From assembly GCF_020742345.1 (NCBI RefSeq), contig NZ_DYXC01000073.1:1-49641 (forward strand): a stretch of 49,641 bases of DNA, read 5' to 3'. The DNA is from Enteractinococcus helveticum. Its GTDB lineage: Bacteria > Actinomycetota > Actinomycetes > Actinomycetales > Micrococcaceae. The notes below the pieces were generated by a model. The model searched no databases, was not told where the DNA came from, and saw nothing but the letters and a program-made list of their open reading frames with translations. Both the position numbers and the translations under genes were made by a program. Shown here piece by piece: positions 25,822 to 35,173 of the stretch. Each line of letters starts with the position of its first letter. Within the stretch, counting starts at the first letter, position 1.

Positions 25822-27534
25822 TTATCCCTGCCCATTCTGCAGCACTCGTAGGGAAACGGCTTGAGCGCCCCGATGCCCTGCTAGTCGCAACCACTGTTGT
25901 GGAGCCGAGGTATCTGGTAAGTCGAGTTGTTGGGCTTTTTCTTCACGAAGTGCCTGCACGAGGTGTGCGGTGCGCAGTCCTTTCGAGGCGTGGTGGTCGG
26001 TTTTTGCCGCACTGAGATAGTCCTTGATGGCCAGACGTTTGGCACGGTCCACAATGTTGGCAATGGTGGCGCCGGAAACGAAATCAGCAAAGTACAGGAT
26101 TTCGGTGGAACCATCCAAATAGGTCACTTCAACGAATTCGTTGGCCGCATTACGTGCGTAGAGCGCCGCCACGGACTCTTCGATCATGTGGGCGATAGCC
26201 AAGGAAACCTGTCCGTGAGTCACGATTTCTTCGGGATGGATCGGCACGCCCGAGCGCAGGTAAATCTGGAAGATTTCTCGGGCGCCCTTGGCATCGGGGC
26301 GATCCACACGGATTTTTACATCGAGTCGGCCGGGGCGCAAAATGGCCGGATCGATCATGTCTTCGCGGTTGGAAGCGCCAATGACGATCACATTTTGTAA
26401 GGATTCCACGCCGTCAATCTCGGCAAGCAGCTGCGGTACGATGGTGGTTTCCACATCCGAGGATGTGCCGGATCCGCGAGTGCGGAATAAGGATTCCATC
26501 TCATCGAAGAAGATTACGACCGGATACCCATCGGAGGCCTTATCGCGAGCACGGGAGAAGATCGTGCGAATGTGTCGTTCGGTCTCCCCCACATACTTAT
26601 TGAGCAGCTCAGGGCCCTTAATATTCAAGAAATACGAGTGGTCTATGCCGTCGACGCGTTCTGCCAGAGACTGGGCAACAGCCTTGGCGATGAGGGTTTT
26701 ACCGGTGCCAGGTGGACCGTAGAGCAAGATGCCCTTGGGCGGCTGCAGCTGGTGTTGCTGATAAAGCTCTGGATACTGAAATGGCAGCTCAACTGAATCG
26801 CGAATCTGTTCGATTTGCTCGCCGAGCCCACCGATGTCGTCGAAAGTGGCATCCGGAACTTCTTCTAACATGACGTCCTGGACATCTGAAATTTCCAGTA
26901 CCTGGGTGGCGTAACCGGAGCGATAGTCGACCAGCACGGCGTCGCCGATGCGGATTCGTTGGTCTTTGAGTGCGCCTGCGCGTTTGACCACGTATTCATC
27001 ATCACTGCGTCCCACGATGACCAATCGGTGGTCATCCAACAGTTCTTTGACACGACCTGTTTCTCCGGTTGGGTTGGTGCCCAGGACCGCCACGATGGAC
27101 AGTGCTTCATCTAAGAGCACCTCACTGCCGGCAGTAACGGAAGCGGCATTGAGTAACGGGGAGATATGGGTGCGCATTTTTCGGCCCGAGTACAAAATGT
27201 CAGCGCTTGGTCGAGCAACTGCTGGCAATTCGACTTCTGGATTGTGCTCTCGGCCCTCGTGTACCTCAAGGACCGTGCCAAAACTAAATGGTGGTTGAGC
27301 GTTGTCGGCAATGGAATCCTTCAGCGTGGCGATTTCTTCACGGGTGAGATTCAAGATATCGACCATACGCCGATTATTTCGGGCGGCTGCGTCAAGATCG
27401 GCGCGTAGCTGTCGATTATTTTCCACCAACGTGGCCAGCCGACGTCGTGTCGAATCATATTTATGCCGCAGGTCACCATGAACTTTTGCAGAGACTGGTT
27501 CCTGTGGAGTTTCAATCGGCGTGTTGTCGGCCAA
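25822..27534 (-). CDS. arc: Proteasome-associated AAA ATPase ARC (Mpa)
   Basis: Ring ATPase that binds Pup, unfolds tagged proteins and feeds the 20S core. The 570 residues show an N-terminal coiled coil (about 25-75), tandem OB domains (about 80-220), Walker A GPPGTGKT at 273-280, Walker B VIFFDEMESLF and the arginine-finger region ILRPGRLDVKI. The start is TTG with GGAGG upstream. The usual C-terminal GQYL needed to dock on the proteasome is absent: the chain ends NGQG and stops, and no other frame supplies it. Everything else looks intact. Confidence 0.95.
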   Translation of the reverse strand: MADNTPIETPQEPVSAKVHGDLRHKYDSTRRRLATLVENNRQLRADLDAAARNNRRMVDILNLTREEIATLKDSIADNAQPPFSFGTVLEVHEGREHNPEVELPAVARPSADILYSGRKMRTHISPLLNAASVTAGSEVLLDEALSIVAVLGTNPTGETGRVKELLDDHRLVIVGRSDDEYVVKRAGALKDQRIRIGDAVLVDYRSGYATQVLEISDVQDVMLEEVPDATFDDIGGLGEQIEQIRDSVELPFQYPELYQQHQLQPPKGILLYGPPGTGKTLIAKAVAQSLAERVDGIDHSYFLNIKGPELLNKYVGETERHIRTIFSRARDKASDGYPVVIFFDEMESLFRTRGSGTSSDVETTIVPQLLAEIDGVESLQNVIVIGASNREDMIDPAILRPGRLDVKIRVDRPDAKGAREIFQIYLRSGVPIHPEEIVTHGQVSLAIAHMIEESVAALYARNAANEFVEVTYLDGSTEILYFADFVSGATIANIVDRAKRLAIKDYLSAAKTDHHASKGLRTAHLVQALREEKAQQLDLPDTSAPQQWLRLAGHRGAQAVSLRVLQNGQG

Positions 27535-27608
27535 GCTAACACTACCTCCAATAAATTACGGTGCCGTGTCCTTATAGTGTACGTGGGTTTACCACTATGA
27601 GGGTGACT

Positions 27609-28688
27609 TTATGCCTGCTGCTCATCGTCTGTGGGCGAATTTTCCTGCTCAACCACTGATTCCAACGACTCTACTGCCCGCTGGGCTTGTGCTTTCGACT
27701 GGCGCACGGCTTTCTTGGCGCGTTTCGTCGTGGGCTCGCGCTGACCGTGTTTCTCCGGGTGCCATTGGGCGTCGTCTTCGGGGGTCCAAATATCCATGTC
27801 TTCTTGTTTGAAGGTCTTGATCCGACGACGCAGTTCCAAACCTTCCTGGCCCAGGGCCAGGCGGCGCGCCATAATCAAAAACCCGGTGTGTCCCACCATG
27901 CGGTGTTGTGGTCGAACCGCCAGGCCGTCTAGGTGCCAGCCACGCACCATGGTCTCGGAGGCTTCGGCAGCGGTGAACCGACCATCGTCACGGATGGCTT
28001 CGTGAATCCTTGACAATTGGGTGGCGGTGGCCACGTAGTTGAGCCACACTCCCCCGGGCGCCAATAAGGTTGCGACCGTGTCGATGGTTTCCCAAGGCGC
28101 CAGCATGTCAAGGACCACCCGATCAATGCTGCCGGGTTCATGTTCTTGTATCGCTTCGTCTTGCACGTCGCCCAGGGTGATGCTGAATGCCGGATGCCGT
28201 TGACCGAAAAATGTGGTCACATTGGCTTCGGCAATCTCGGCGAAATCTGCGCGGCGCTCATAGGAAAAGACCTTGCCATACTCGCCGACCGCCCGGAGTA
28301 ACGCGATCGACAAGCCACCTGATCCCACGCCAGCTTCCAGCACGCGGGCGCCCGGAAAGATATCGGCCATATGAATAATTTGGCCGGTGTCTTTGGGATA
28401 GATGACCGTTGCCCCACGCGGCATCGACAGCACGTAATCCGATAGCAGCGGGCGCAATACCTGGTACTCAAATCCGTGGGTGTTTTCAATCACGACACCT
28501 TCTGGGCCGCCGATGATGTCGTCATGGCGCAGCACCCCGTGCTGGGTGTGAAATTCTTCTCCAGCGAGCAACGTGATTGTGTTGAGTTTGCCGCGCTCGT
28601 CGGTCAGTTGTACGCGCTCACCGGCGCGCAGGGGTCCGCGGCGTGTGCTCGCACCAACCGGGATATGGTGGTCACCCATAGGGGTCAT
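27609..28688 (-). CDS. trmI: tRNA (adenine-58-N1)-methyltransferase TrmI
   Basis: SAM-dependent enzyme making m1A58 in the T loop of tRNA. The 359 residues have the N-terminal TrmI beta domain, the SAM motif LEAGVGSGGLS (117-127), FSYERRADF and DMLAPWE. The C-terminal 80 residues (about 280-359) are a charged, partly Lys/Gln-rich extension beyond the usual 270-290-residue enzyme, probably disordered. AAAGGAC supports the ATG. Its position next to ARC is conserved in Actinobacteria; a functional tie to pupylation is not established. Confidence 0.93.
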   Translation of the reverse strand: MTPMGDHHIPVGASTRRGPLRAGERVQLTDERGKLNTITLLAGEEFHTQHGVLRHDDIIGGPEGVVIENTHGFEYQVLRPLLSDYVLSMPRGATVIYPKDTGQIIHMADIFPGARVLEAGVGSGGLSIALLRAVGEYGKVFSYERRADFAEIAEANVTTFFGQRHPAFSITLGDVQDEAIQEHEPGSIDRVVLDMLAPWETIDTVATLLAPGGVWLNYVATATQLSRIHEAIRDDGRFTAAEASETMVRGWHLDGLAVRPQHRMVGHTGFLIMARRLALGQEGLELRRRIKTFKQEDMDIWTPEDDAQWHPEKHGQREPTTKRAKKAVRQSKAQAQRAVESLESVVEQENSPTDDEQQA

Positions 28689-28712
28689 TCAACAGTCCTT
28701 TCAAAAGCTGAG

Positions 28713-29888
28713 TTAGGCATTGAGCCGTCCGGCCAGCGTATCCGGATTAATGATGCCGATGATCCTGTGCGGTGTGGCTGTGTCATCAACGACGGCGATC
28801 AGATCGTTGGGGTGGGCCATGATCGTGGTGAACAGGTCTGGTACCGTATCGGTTGTTCGGATTTGGGCTTGGGAGTTGACAGCGCGCGCAACCGTGCTCA
28901 CCGGTAGGTGCCATGCCGACCGTGGAACCGTCCCCAGCGCAGCATAATCGACTACTCCCACCAGTACCTCACCACCGGTGGTTTGATCGACGTCGAGTAC
29001 CGCAACGGGAAGCTGTTGATATTCAAAACCCGGCCGGGTTCCGGTGAGCAAGGGCACCAGCTTGGCGATACTGGTATCGGCCAGTATGGTTTGCACCGGG
29101 GTCATCAGATCAGTGATGCGCATCTGCTCCGCCAATAACTGCATTCGTGCTGCTCGGATGGTCGCGGAAGCGGCTTGCCACAACATCATGGCAATCATGA
29201 TGACAATGAGTATCCCAAAAATCGAGACGTCGCCGGTTTGAGCCAGTGGCACCACGATGCCACCGACAACCAACAGCCCGACGATGATTCGCCCGGACCA
29301 GCCGGCTGCGCGCATGCCTCGTGCGCGAGAACCTGTAGCCGCCCACACGGCAGATTCCACTACTCGCCCACCATCTAATGGCAGGCCTGGCAACAGGTTG
29401 AACACACCAATGAGCAGGTTTGTCCACACCGTTACACCGAGCAACACCTGGGTGGTGGCCGAGGTATCCACCAGGATCTGCAGCAATGCCCAAGCGCCAC
29501 CGGCGATCAACAGGTTTGAGATTGGACCAACAATGGCCACAAATAACGACCGGAGTGGGGTTTGAGCTTTGCCACGTCCGGAATGTTCATAGACGGTGGC
29601 GCCACCCCAAAAATTTAGGGTGATCTCATTGACCTGCCATCGAAATGATAGCGCCGCAAGCGCGTGGGCAAGTTCGTGCACTAACACCGTGGCAAACATA
29701 ATGAGCGCAAAAAATGCCGAAACCGCCCAGGTCCATCCGTCACTGGCTTCCGGTAGCGCTTGGGCAAAGGTCGGCCGAAATAGCACCACGATGAGCGCGG
29801 CGAAAAACCACCAGGTCCAACTGACATAAATTGGCACACCGGTGAACGAGGCGATCTTAAGGCCTTTTTGAGAAAACATGCCCGACAT
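28713..29888 (-). CDS. Site-2 type M50 metalloprotease with CBS domains
   Basis: Intramembrane protease of the Rip3/SpoIVFB-like group. The zinc site HELAH is in an early membrane helix, and the second motif LPLDGGRV provides the third ligand Asp in a later helix. The C-terminal part (about 240-390) is a CBS pair (ITDLMTPVQTILADTSIAKLV and a final HRIIGIIN). I chose ATG 29888 (391 residues); 29879 is equally possible, and the frame stays open to 29957. It sits 24 bases upstream of trmI. The substrates are unknown. Confidence 0.9.
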   Translation of the reverse strand: MSGMFSQKGLKIASFTGVPIYVSWTWWFFAALIVVLFRPTFAQALPEASDGWTWAVSAFFALIMFATVLVHELAHALAALSFRWQVNEITLNFWGGATVYEHSGRGKAQTPLRSLFVAIVGPISNLLIAGGAWALLQILVDTSATTQVLLGVTVWTNLLIGVFNLLPGLPLDGGRVVESAVWAATGSRARGMRAAGWSGRIIVGLLVVGGIVVPLAQTGDVSIFGILIVIMIAMMLWQAASATIRAARMQLLAEQMRITDLMTPVQTILADTSIAKLVPLLTGTRPGFEYQQLPVAVLDVDQTTGGEVLVGVVDYAALGTVPRSAWHLPVSTVARAVNSQAQIRTTDTVPDLFTTIMAHPNDLIAVVDDTATPHRIIGIINPDTLAGRLNA

Positions 29889-30082
29889 CCCGTTCTTGCA
29901 GTCGTTGACAACAGTGTTTGTTAAACTCTGCCACACTTTGGCAGCAACGCAGTTCAAGTCGCTACAGTGAAAACGCTTTGCGCCGAAGGCGTGAAATCAA
30001 ATCGTTGTCACGCCGTGACAGCGGTATCACCGGGTAGTTCTGTTAGCTAAGCTGGTAAGAACAGTTTTCGTGAATACATCGA

Positions 30083-31039
30083 ATGGATTTTATGTCTGAA
30101 TTTTCTGGTACCGACCAGAGCTTTTTGGGCTGGTTGATACAGCACACTCCTGCTTTGGCCGGGCGTACAGCTCGTCCTGCACGCATTATGCTCGCCGCTT
30201 TTGAGGGCTGGTCTGATGCCGGGGATGCCGCGACCGATACGGTCGAAGATCTAGCACGGCAAACGAATGCAGACCTGTTGACCGAGCTGAATCAGGATGA
30301 ATACTACGACTATCAGGTCACTCGGCCGGTCGTAACCCGCAATCCAGACGGTACCGGCCAAATTGACTGGCCACGCACACGGGTCTTTCATGCCCTAGCT
30401 GGCATGACCCATCCTGACCAACCAGAGCTGTACTTCGTGCTGGGCACTGAGCCAAGTTTGCGCTGGCGGTACTTCGTCAAAGAGATTCTAGACGCCGCGG
30501 AACAGTGGGATATTGACGCCGTGGTTGTCACCGGTGCACTGTTGGCAGATGTGCCACATTCCAGGCCACTGACCCCAAGTAAATCCAGCGCATCGACGTC
30601 ATTACGTGATACCCTCAACGGGTTTATCAAACCCACCTATGAGGGGCCCACCGGGATCACCGGCGTGCTGACGGATGAGGCAGCAAATCGCGGTTGGCCT
30701 ACGATTGCCACCTGGGTTGCTGTGCCTCACTATGTTGCGCAGTCACCCTCGCCCAAGGCCCAATTGGCTCTGACGAAAGAACTGGAAGAACTGCTAGGGC
30801 TACGCCTGGATTTGAAGTCACTGGCCGATGAGGCTGCCGCCTGGGAACGCGGGGTGGATGAGCTTGCATCAGAGGATCCGGATGTGGCCGCTTATATTCA
30901 GCAGCTGGAAGAAGCTCGCGACACCGAACAGCTCCCGGAAGCCTCCGGTGAGCAAATCGCCAAGGAATTCGAACGCTACCTGAAACGTCGTGATGAAAAC
31001 GGCGGCGGTCCCGCCACTCACGGTGGCGGAACACGCTAG
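30083..31039 (+). CDS. PAC2 family protein
   Basis: A 318-residue protein of the PAC2 fold, named for the eukaryotic proteasome assembly chaperone 2. The family signature is ARIMLAAFEGWSDAGDAATD near the N-terminus, with the later WPTIATWVAVPHYV block. The C-terminus is charged. Actinobacterial members are common near mshC and the proteasome locus, but a role in proteasome assembly in bacteria is not shown. ATG 30083 or 30092 could be the start. It converges with mshC, with only 14 bases between stops. Confidence 0.9.
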   Translation: MDFMSEFSGTDQSFLGWLIQHTPALAGRTARPARIMLAAFEGWSDAGDAATDTVEDLARQTNADLLTELNQDEYYDYQVTRPVVTRNPDGTGQIDWPRTRVFHALAGMTHPDQPELYFVLGTEPSLRWRYFVKEILDAAEQWDIDAVVVTGALLADVPHSRPLTPSKSSASTSLRDTLNGFIKPTYEGPTGITGVLTDEAANRGWPTIATWVAVPHYVAQSPSPKAQLALTKELEELLGLRLDLKSLADEAAAWERGVDELASEDPDVAAYIQQLEEARDTEQLPEASGEQIAKEFERYLKRRDENGGGPATHGGGTR

Positions 31040-31053
31040 CCGATACGCAGAGG

Positions 31054-32328
31054 TTAATAGAGCTTGATGCCAAGCAGGGCATCAAGTACTACTGCTACGT
31101 TGATCGATGGCAGGTCGCTCGCCCGTGGCATACCCCGGGCAATGCTGTCCTGCGCCCATTGGTCAACGGCATTCAGCGCCCGCGGGGCATCAAGATCGTC
31201 GGACAGGGCTGTGAAAATATCCTCGAGTAGGATCTGGGCATCACCGGCCTGCTCACAAGCCATTGCGCTGCGCCAGGTTTGAATGCGCTTCGTCGCTTCG
31301 CTGAGCTTCTCGTGGCTGTAGGACCAGTCATTGCGATAGTGATTTGATAACAGCAGCGCACGGATCGCCATAGGCGATTCCACCCGGGAGACGAGATTTG
31401 AGACCAGCTCGAGATTACCCAGTGACTTGGACATTTTTACCCCGTCAAGACCGACCATGCCGGAGTGTACAAAGTAGTCGGCCATTGGCTTGCTGGTGAC
31501 GGCGGTGGTATGGGCTGCTGAGAATTCATGGTGTGGGAAGCGCAGATCTGAGCCGCCGCCCTGCACGGTAAATGGTGCTGGCAGCGTGTGATAGGCGATG
31601 GCCGAACATTCGACGTGCCATCCGGGACGGCCATCGCCGAGCACGTCGTCATGCCAGTATGGTTCACCCTCACGACGAGCAGACCAGATTAGCGGATCCA
31701 AGGGATTGCGCTTACCGGGACGCTGTGGATCGCCACCGCGTTCGGGGAAAAATTCGATCATGTCTTCGTGGCTGTGCGCGCTAACGGAGCCTAGACGCCA
31801 CTTGGTGTGTTGCTCGGCTGCCTCAATGGAGAAGTAAATATCGCCGTCGGGGTTTTGATCATTTCCCGGCACGGTGTAGGCCACACCGGCGTCGACCATG
31901 TCGCGGACCATAGTGCGAACCCAGTCGACGGTTTCTGAAACGCTGAGATAGTGTGCTGGGGCCAGCACGTTGAGGTGCTGCATATCGGAACGGAAGAGAT
32001 TTGTTTGGTCTTCAGCCAGTTCACGATAATCAATACCCATCTCGTTTGCGCGTTCAAACAGCGGATCATCCACATCGGTGACATTTTGGGTGTAGGTGAC
32101 TCGGTATCCGGCAGCCAGCCAATAGCGATACAACAGGTCAAAGGTGACATACGTGTTGGCGTGCCCCAAGTGCGTTGCATCATAGGGGGTAATACCGCAC
32201 ACATACATTGTGGCGTGGCCATCTGCGACTGTGACCCGTTGTTTTTGCTGGGTGACGGTATCAAATAGGTGCAGATTATCTTGCTGAGCCGGCAGGGCAA
32301 CCGGGAACGGTGTGATCCAAGATTTCAT
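31054..32328 (-). CDS. mshC: Cysteine--GlcN-Ins ligase (mycothiol synthesis)
   Basis: ATP-dependent ligase joining cysteine to glucosaminyl-inositol, the third enzymatic stage of mycothiol synthesis. It is a 424-residue cysteinyl-tRNA-synthetase paralogue. C44 is a zinc ligand in YVCGITPYDATHLGHA, HLGH (53-56) is the HIGH-like motif, and KMSKS is at 298-302. The GITPYDATHLGHA form and shorter length distinguish MshC from CysS. Downstream of uppP by 56 bases, as is common in Actinobacteria. mshA lies 4.5 kb away on the plus strand. Confidence 0.95.
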   Translation of the reverse strand: MKSWITPFPVALPAQQDNLHLFDTVTQQKQRVTVADGHATMYVCGITPYDATHLGHANTYVTFDLLYRYWLAAGYRVTYTQNVTDVDDPLFERANEMGIDYRELAEDQTNLFRSDMQHLNVLAPAHYLSVSETVDWVRTMVRDMVDAGVAYTVPGNDQNPDGDIYFSIEAAEQHTKWRLGSVSAHSHEDMIEFFPERGGDPQRPGKRNPLDPLIWSARREGEPYWHDDVLGDGRPGWHVECSAIAYHTLPAPFTVQGGGSDLRFPHHEFSAAHTTAVTSKPMADYFVHSGMVGLDGVKMSKSLGNLELVSNLVSRVESPMAIRALLLSNHYRNDWSYSHEKLSEATKRIQTWRSAMACEQAGDAQILLEDIFTALSDDLDAPRALNAVDQWAQDSIARGMPRASDLPSINVAVVLDALLGIKLY

Positions 32329-32384
32329 GAAAGCTCTTAAGTTCCTTACGAATAACTGACCGATGAGGCTAATAATAGTTGGGG

Positions 32385-33218
32385 TCAGGCGCTAATGAGG
32401 CCTAATCCGAGCAGAATATAGAGGGCCGCTCCTAACAGGATGCGGTACCAGACAAAGATTTTGAATGAGTTATTGGAGATAAATCGCATCAACCAAGCAA
32501 TGACGGCGTAGCCCACCAGGAATGCCACCAGCGTGGCGATTATGGTTTCTCCCATGCCGTAGGGGGCACCTGGATCAGGACTGGCGATGGATCGACCAAG
32601 TTTATAAAACCCGGAAGCAAAAACTGCTGGAACTGCTAACAGGAATGCATAGCGTGCCGCGGCTTGACGAGTGTATCCCAACGCCAGCCCCATTGTGATG
32701 GTACCGCCGGATCGAGAGACGCCCGGGATGAGCGCTAGCGCTTGAGCGAAACCATAGAAGATACCGTCGCGCCAGGAGAGCTTTGTCAGCGGTTTGACCT
32801 GCTTACCCCACGTGTCTGCCATGGCCAGCAAGACACCAAATACGATCAGCATGGTGGCAACCAACCACAGCGACCGAAATGACGTGTCGATACGTTCTTC
32901 AAATAGCAGCCCAAGAACACCGATGGGGACGGAACCCACGATGATCAGCCAACCCATCCGAACTGCAGGATCCGAGTGCGGAACTTTGCCAACGAGAGCC
33001 TTGAACCACTGGGAGATAATATGCGTGATATCTCGCCAGAAGTACAACAGCACCGCAAGTTCGGTACCAATTTGGGTAATGGCGGTAAATGCCGCCCCGG
33101 GGTCTGCCGCACCGGGCAGAAATTCTCCGACGACACGTAGGTGCGCCGATGAAGAAATCGGCAGGAATTCCGTTAGGCCTTGGACCAGGCCAAGGATGAT
33201 TGCTTCAATCCAGTTCAC
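32385..33218 (-). CDS. uppP: Undecaprenyl-diphosphatase UppP
   Basis: Membrane phosphatase recycling undecaprenyl diphosphate for cell-wall synthesis; overproduction gives bacitracin resistance. The 277 residues contain about eight membrane segments with the two family motifs, GLTEFLPISSSAHL near the N-terminus and PGVSRSGGT later. The start is GTG. It lies between the polyaspartate protein and mshC on the same strand. Confidence 0.96.
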   Translation of the reverse strand: MNWIEAIILGLVQGLTEFLPISSSAHLRVVGEFLPGAADPGAAFTAITQIGTELAVLLYFWRDITHIISQWFKALVGKVPHSDPAVRMGWLIIVGSVPIGVLGLLFEERIDTSFRSLWLVATMLIVFGVLLAMADTWGKQVKPLTKLSWRDGIFYGFAQALALIPGVSRSGGTITMGLALGYTRQAAARYAFLLAVPAVFASGFYKLGRSIASPDPGAPYGMGETIIATLVAFLVGYAVIAWLMRFISNNSFKIFVWYRILLGAALYILLGLGLISA

Positions 33219-33277
33219 CTGGTCAACCCTACGACACTCGACACCGAAATTTTCGACGCTACGCCGTTTGGCGACCT

Positions 33278-33583
33278 CTAGTCGTCGGTTTCGTCCACGC
33301 CATCGATTTCGATTTCATCGAAATCATCATCGTCGTCATCGAAAGACCCGAAGTCATCTTCATCGTCGTCGTCATCGTCGTCATCTTCGAAGATATCTAG
33401 CGGTGTGACTTCACCGGTTGCCTCGTAGAGGGCATCTTCGTAAGTTTCAAAGACATCGGCCAGCGCATAGTACGCGTGCTCTAGTGCAGGGTCATCATCA
33501 CCACGTTTATTCGTGGCTGCGGCGAGATGTTCTTGGAGTGCTGAAATTAAGGCCTCAAGCGAAACGCGTGGATCGGTGCTCAT
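33278..33583 (-). CDS. Small acidic protein with polyaspartate tail
   Basis: The first 65 residues form a predicted helical domain (LEALISALQEHLAAATNKRGD, then ALADVFETYEDALYEATGE in the second helix). The last 35 residues are mostly Asp/Glu, including runs of eight and six Asp. Similar small proteins recur in Actinobacteria, often labelled primosomal protein without evidence; I assign no function. The tail is encoded by GAT/GAC triplet repeats, which could change length by slippage. It is 59 bases upstream of uppP on the same strand. Confidence 0.8.
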   Translation of the reverse strand: MSTDPRVSLEALISALQEHLAAATNKRGDDDPALEHAYYALADVFETYEDALYEATGEVTPLDIFEDDDDDDDDEDDFGSFDDDDDDFDEIEIDGVDETDD

Positions 33584-33752
33584 GGACTCTAGGCTAGCCT
33601 GGTTTGATCCACCTGACTACACTTTGCGCATTTGTGTGCTCGGCCGGGTGCGAAACAACCACAGTGTTACATTCCGATTTTTCGGCAAGCTGACTACAGT
33701 AGTTGTAATTCTTTGGACATCCGGTCATAGAGACCACCTAGGAGGACCACGA

Positions 33753-33992
33753 GTGCGTGACACACCGATTATCAGCAGTGTTGATTCTCTAACGCGCAGA
33801 CATTCTTGGGAACATTTGGTGATTACGGTTGCGCCCGGTGAATCGTTGGCTCAAGCACGACAACGGCTGGTTGAACACGCCGAGTATGGCCACTGGGAGC
33901 TGCAACGCACCCTGTTGTATCGGGGTGGGACTCGACGTTTCTGGTTGCGTCGCAAAGCCATCAAAGTCGAGTCCACCCTGATTACGATTTAG
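33753..33992 (+). CDS. DUF5703 family small protein
   Basis: A 79-residue basic protein with the family pattern: an ITVAPGESLAQARQRL segment, EHAEYGHWELQRTLLY, then TRRFWLRRKAIKV. The GTG at 33753 is chosen because AGGAGG lies eight bases upstream; a longer frame from 33513 has no such support and crosses the promoter region of the divergent gene. The stop overlaps the convergent flavoprotein stop by four bases. The function is unknown. Confidence 0.88.
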   Translation: MRDTPIISSVDSLTRRHSWEHLVITVAPGESLAQARQRLVEHAEYGHWELQRTLLYRGGTRRFWLRRKAIKVESTLITI

Positions 33993-35164
33993 TCTTCAAG
34001 GGGGCCAAGACCAAAGGTTGCAAAGGTCGTGTGCGCCGATTCATCATCTGATGGTTGGTAGAACCCGGCCATGACATCACGATAAAGCCGAGCGATTTCT
34101 TCGGTACGGTGGAAGCCCGCGCCGCCGGAGGCTTCAAAAGCATAATCGACTTGGGCTTTGGCCACCCGAACCGCGGCAATTTTGTTAGCGACAAGTCGGG
34201 TGAACCATTCTGCGCCATAGTCGGTGAGCTCGGTGACGGCTTCAGCCAGGCCGGTGAGCTGTTGATCTTGGGTGATTTGGCGCAAAATTGCTTCGCCGTG
34301 CTTATAGCGCAAGATAGGGTCCTGCGATAACGCGGTACCTTGCACTTTGGAACGACGCGTGTGGAGTTTCTCAGCTGCGATTTCAACGGCCCGATCTCCG
34401 ATACCTGCATAGACGGCCGCGATGAAGGTGAGAAACCCAGCAAAAATTGCGAAGGTGAGCAGATCTTGATTCGGTCCGGTGGGTATTCTGCGAATGACCC
34501 GATCAGCCGGTACGACGGCGCCGTTGAGCTGAGTCACAAAAGAATGTGTGGCACGCATTCCTAACATATCCCACCGAGAGCCATCGGACTCGGTATTGCC
34601 TGCGTCTCGATCTAAGATCGCATAGATCAGTTCTTTGCCGTCTGGGCTCTTGCCAAATACACCCAGCCGGGTCCATGCCGGCGATAGGCTCGTGAAAATT
34701 TTGGTTCCGGTGAATTTGACCGATCCGTCGGGTTGGTCTTCGGCGATAGTCGCAGAGTCGAATAGCACAGCGTCATTGTCAGCTTCAGAAATACCGAAGG
34801 CATAGATCTCACCGGCAGCTGCATCTTTCAGGATGAAGTCCAAGTCGTGATTGCCGTGGGCACGGAATATTGCAGCGACACCGGACCAGATGAGGTGCAT
34901 ATTGACGGCCAACGCGGTGGCAGGAGCATAGGCGGCGAGCTTCTTTTGTGCATCGACTACAGTAGCGAAGTTCCACCCTAGTCCCCCGTCTTCGGTGGGT
35001 GTCAGGGCCGCAAGGTAACCGGCGTCTTTGAGAACGTTTAAGTCTTCGGTAGGAAACTCATTGCGTTCATCGAAACCGGCTGCTCGTTGTCGGATACCGT
35101 TGAGTAGCCCTTCGGTAAGTACCTTATCGATTTGGTCTTGGTATTTTGAATATGGCAAGGCCAT
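33989..35164 (-). CDS. Acyl-CoA dehydrogenase-like flavoprotein
   Basis: A 391-residue member of the acyl-CoA dehydrogenase superfamily: an N-terminal helical domain, a middle beta domain (GISEADNDA, FTGTKIFTSLSPAW) and a C-terminal helical domain with QVDYAFEASGGAGFHRTEEIARLYRD in separate blocks. The divergent N-terminus and lack of an obvious catalytic Glu leave dehydrogenase or flavin-dependent monooxygenase (DszC/SfnB type) possible. AGGAC precedes the ATG. It starts ten bases after the M20 peptidase stop, so the two form an operon. Confidence 0.85.
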   Translation of the reverse strand: MALPYSKYQDQIDKVLTEGLLNGIRQRAAGFDERNEFPTEDLNVLKDAGYLAALTPTEDGGLGWNFATVVDAQKKLAAYAPATALAVNMHLIWSGVAAIFRAHGNHDLDFILKDAAAGEIYAFGISEADNDAVLFDSATIAEDQPDGSVKFTGTKIFTSLSPAWTRLGVFGKSPDGKELIYAILDRDAGNTESDGSRWDMLGMRATHSFVTQLNGAVVPADRVIRRIPTGPNQDLLTFAIFAGFLTFIAAVYAGIGDRAVEIAAEKLHTRRSKVQGTALSQDPILRYKHGEAILRQITQDQQLTGLAEAVTELTDYGAEWFTRLVANKIAAVRVAKAQVDYAFEASGGAGFHRTEEIARLYRDVMAGFYQPSDDESAHTTFATFGLGPLED

Positions 35165-35173
35165 GGTGTCCTC

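Noticed and set aside
33301..33390. Possible short-repeat (CRISPR-like or satellite) array
   Set aside because: The periodicity is three bases and simply encodes Asp codons in a real gene; no spacers exist.
33513..33752. Upstream extension of the DUF5703 frame
   Set aside because: Runs through the promoter region of the divergent polyaspartate gene and lacks start signals; AGGAGG points to the GTG at 33753.
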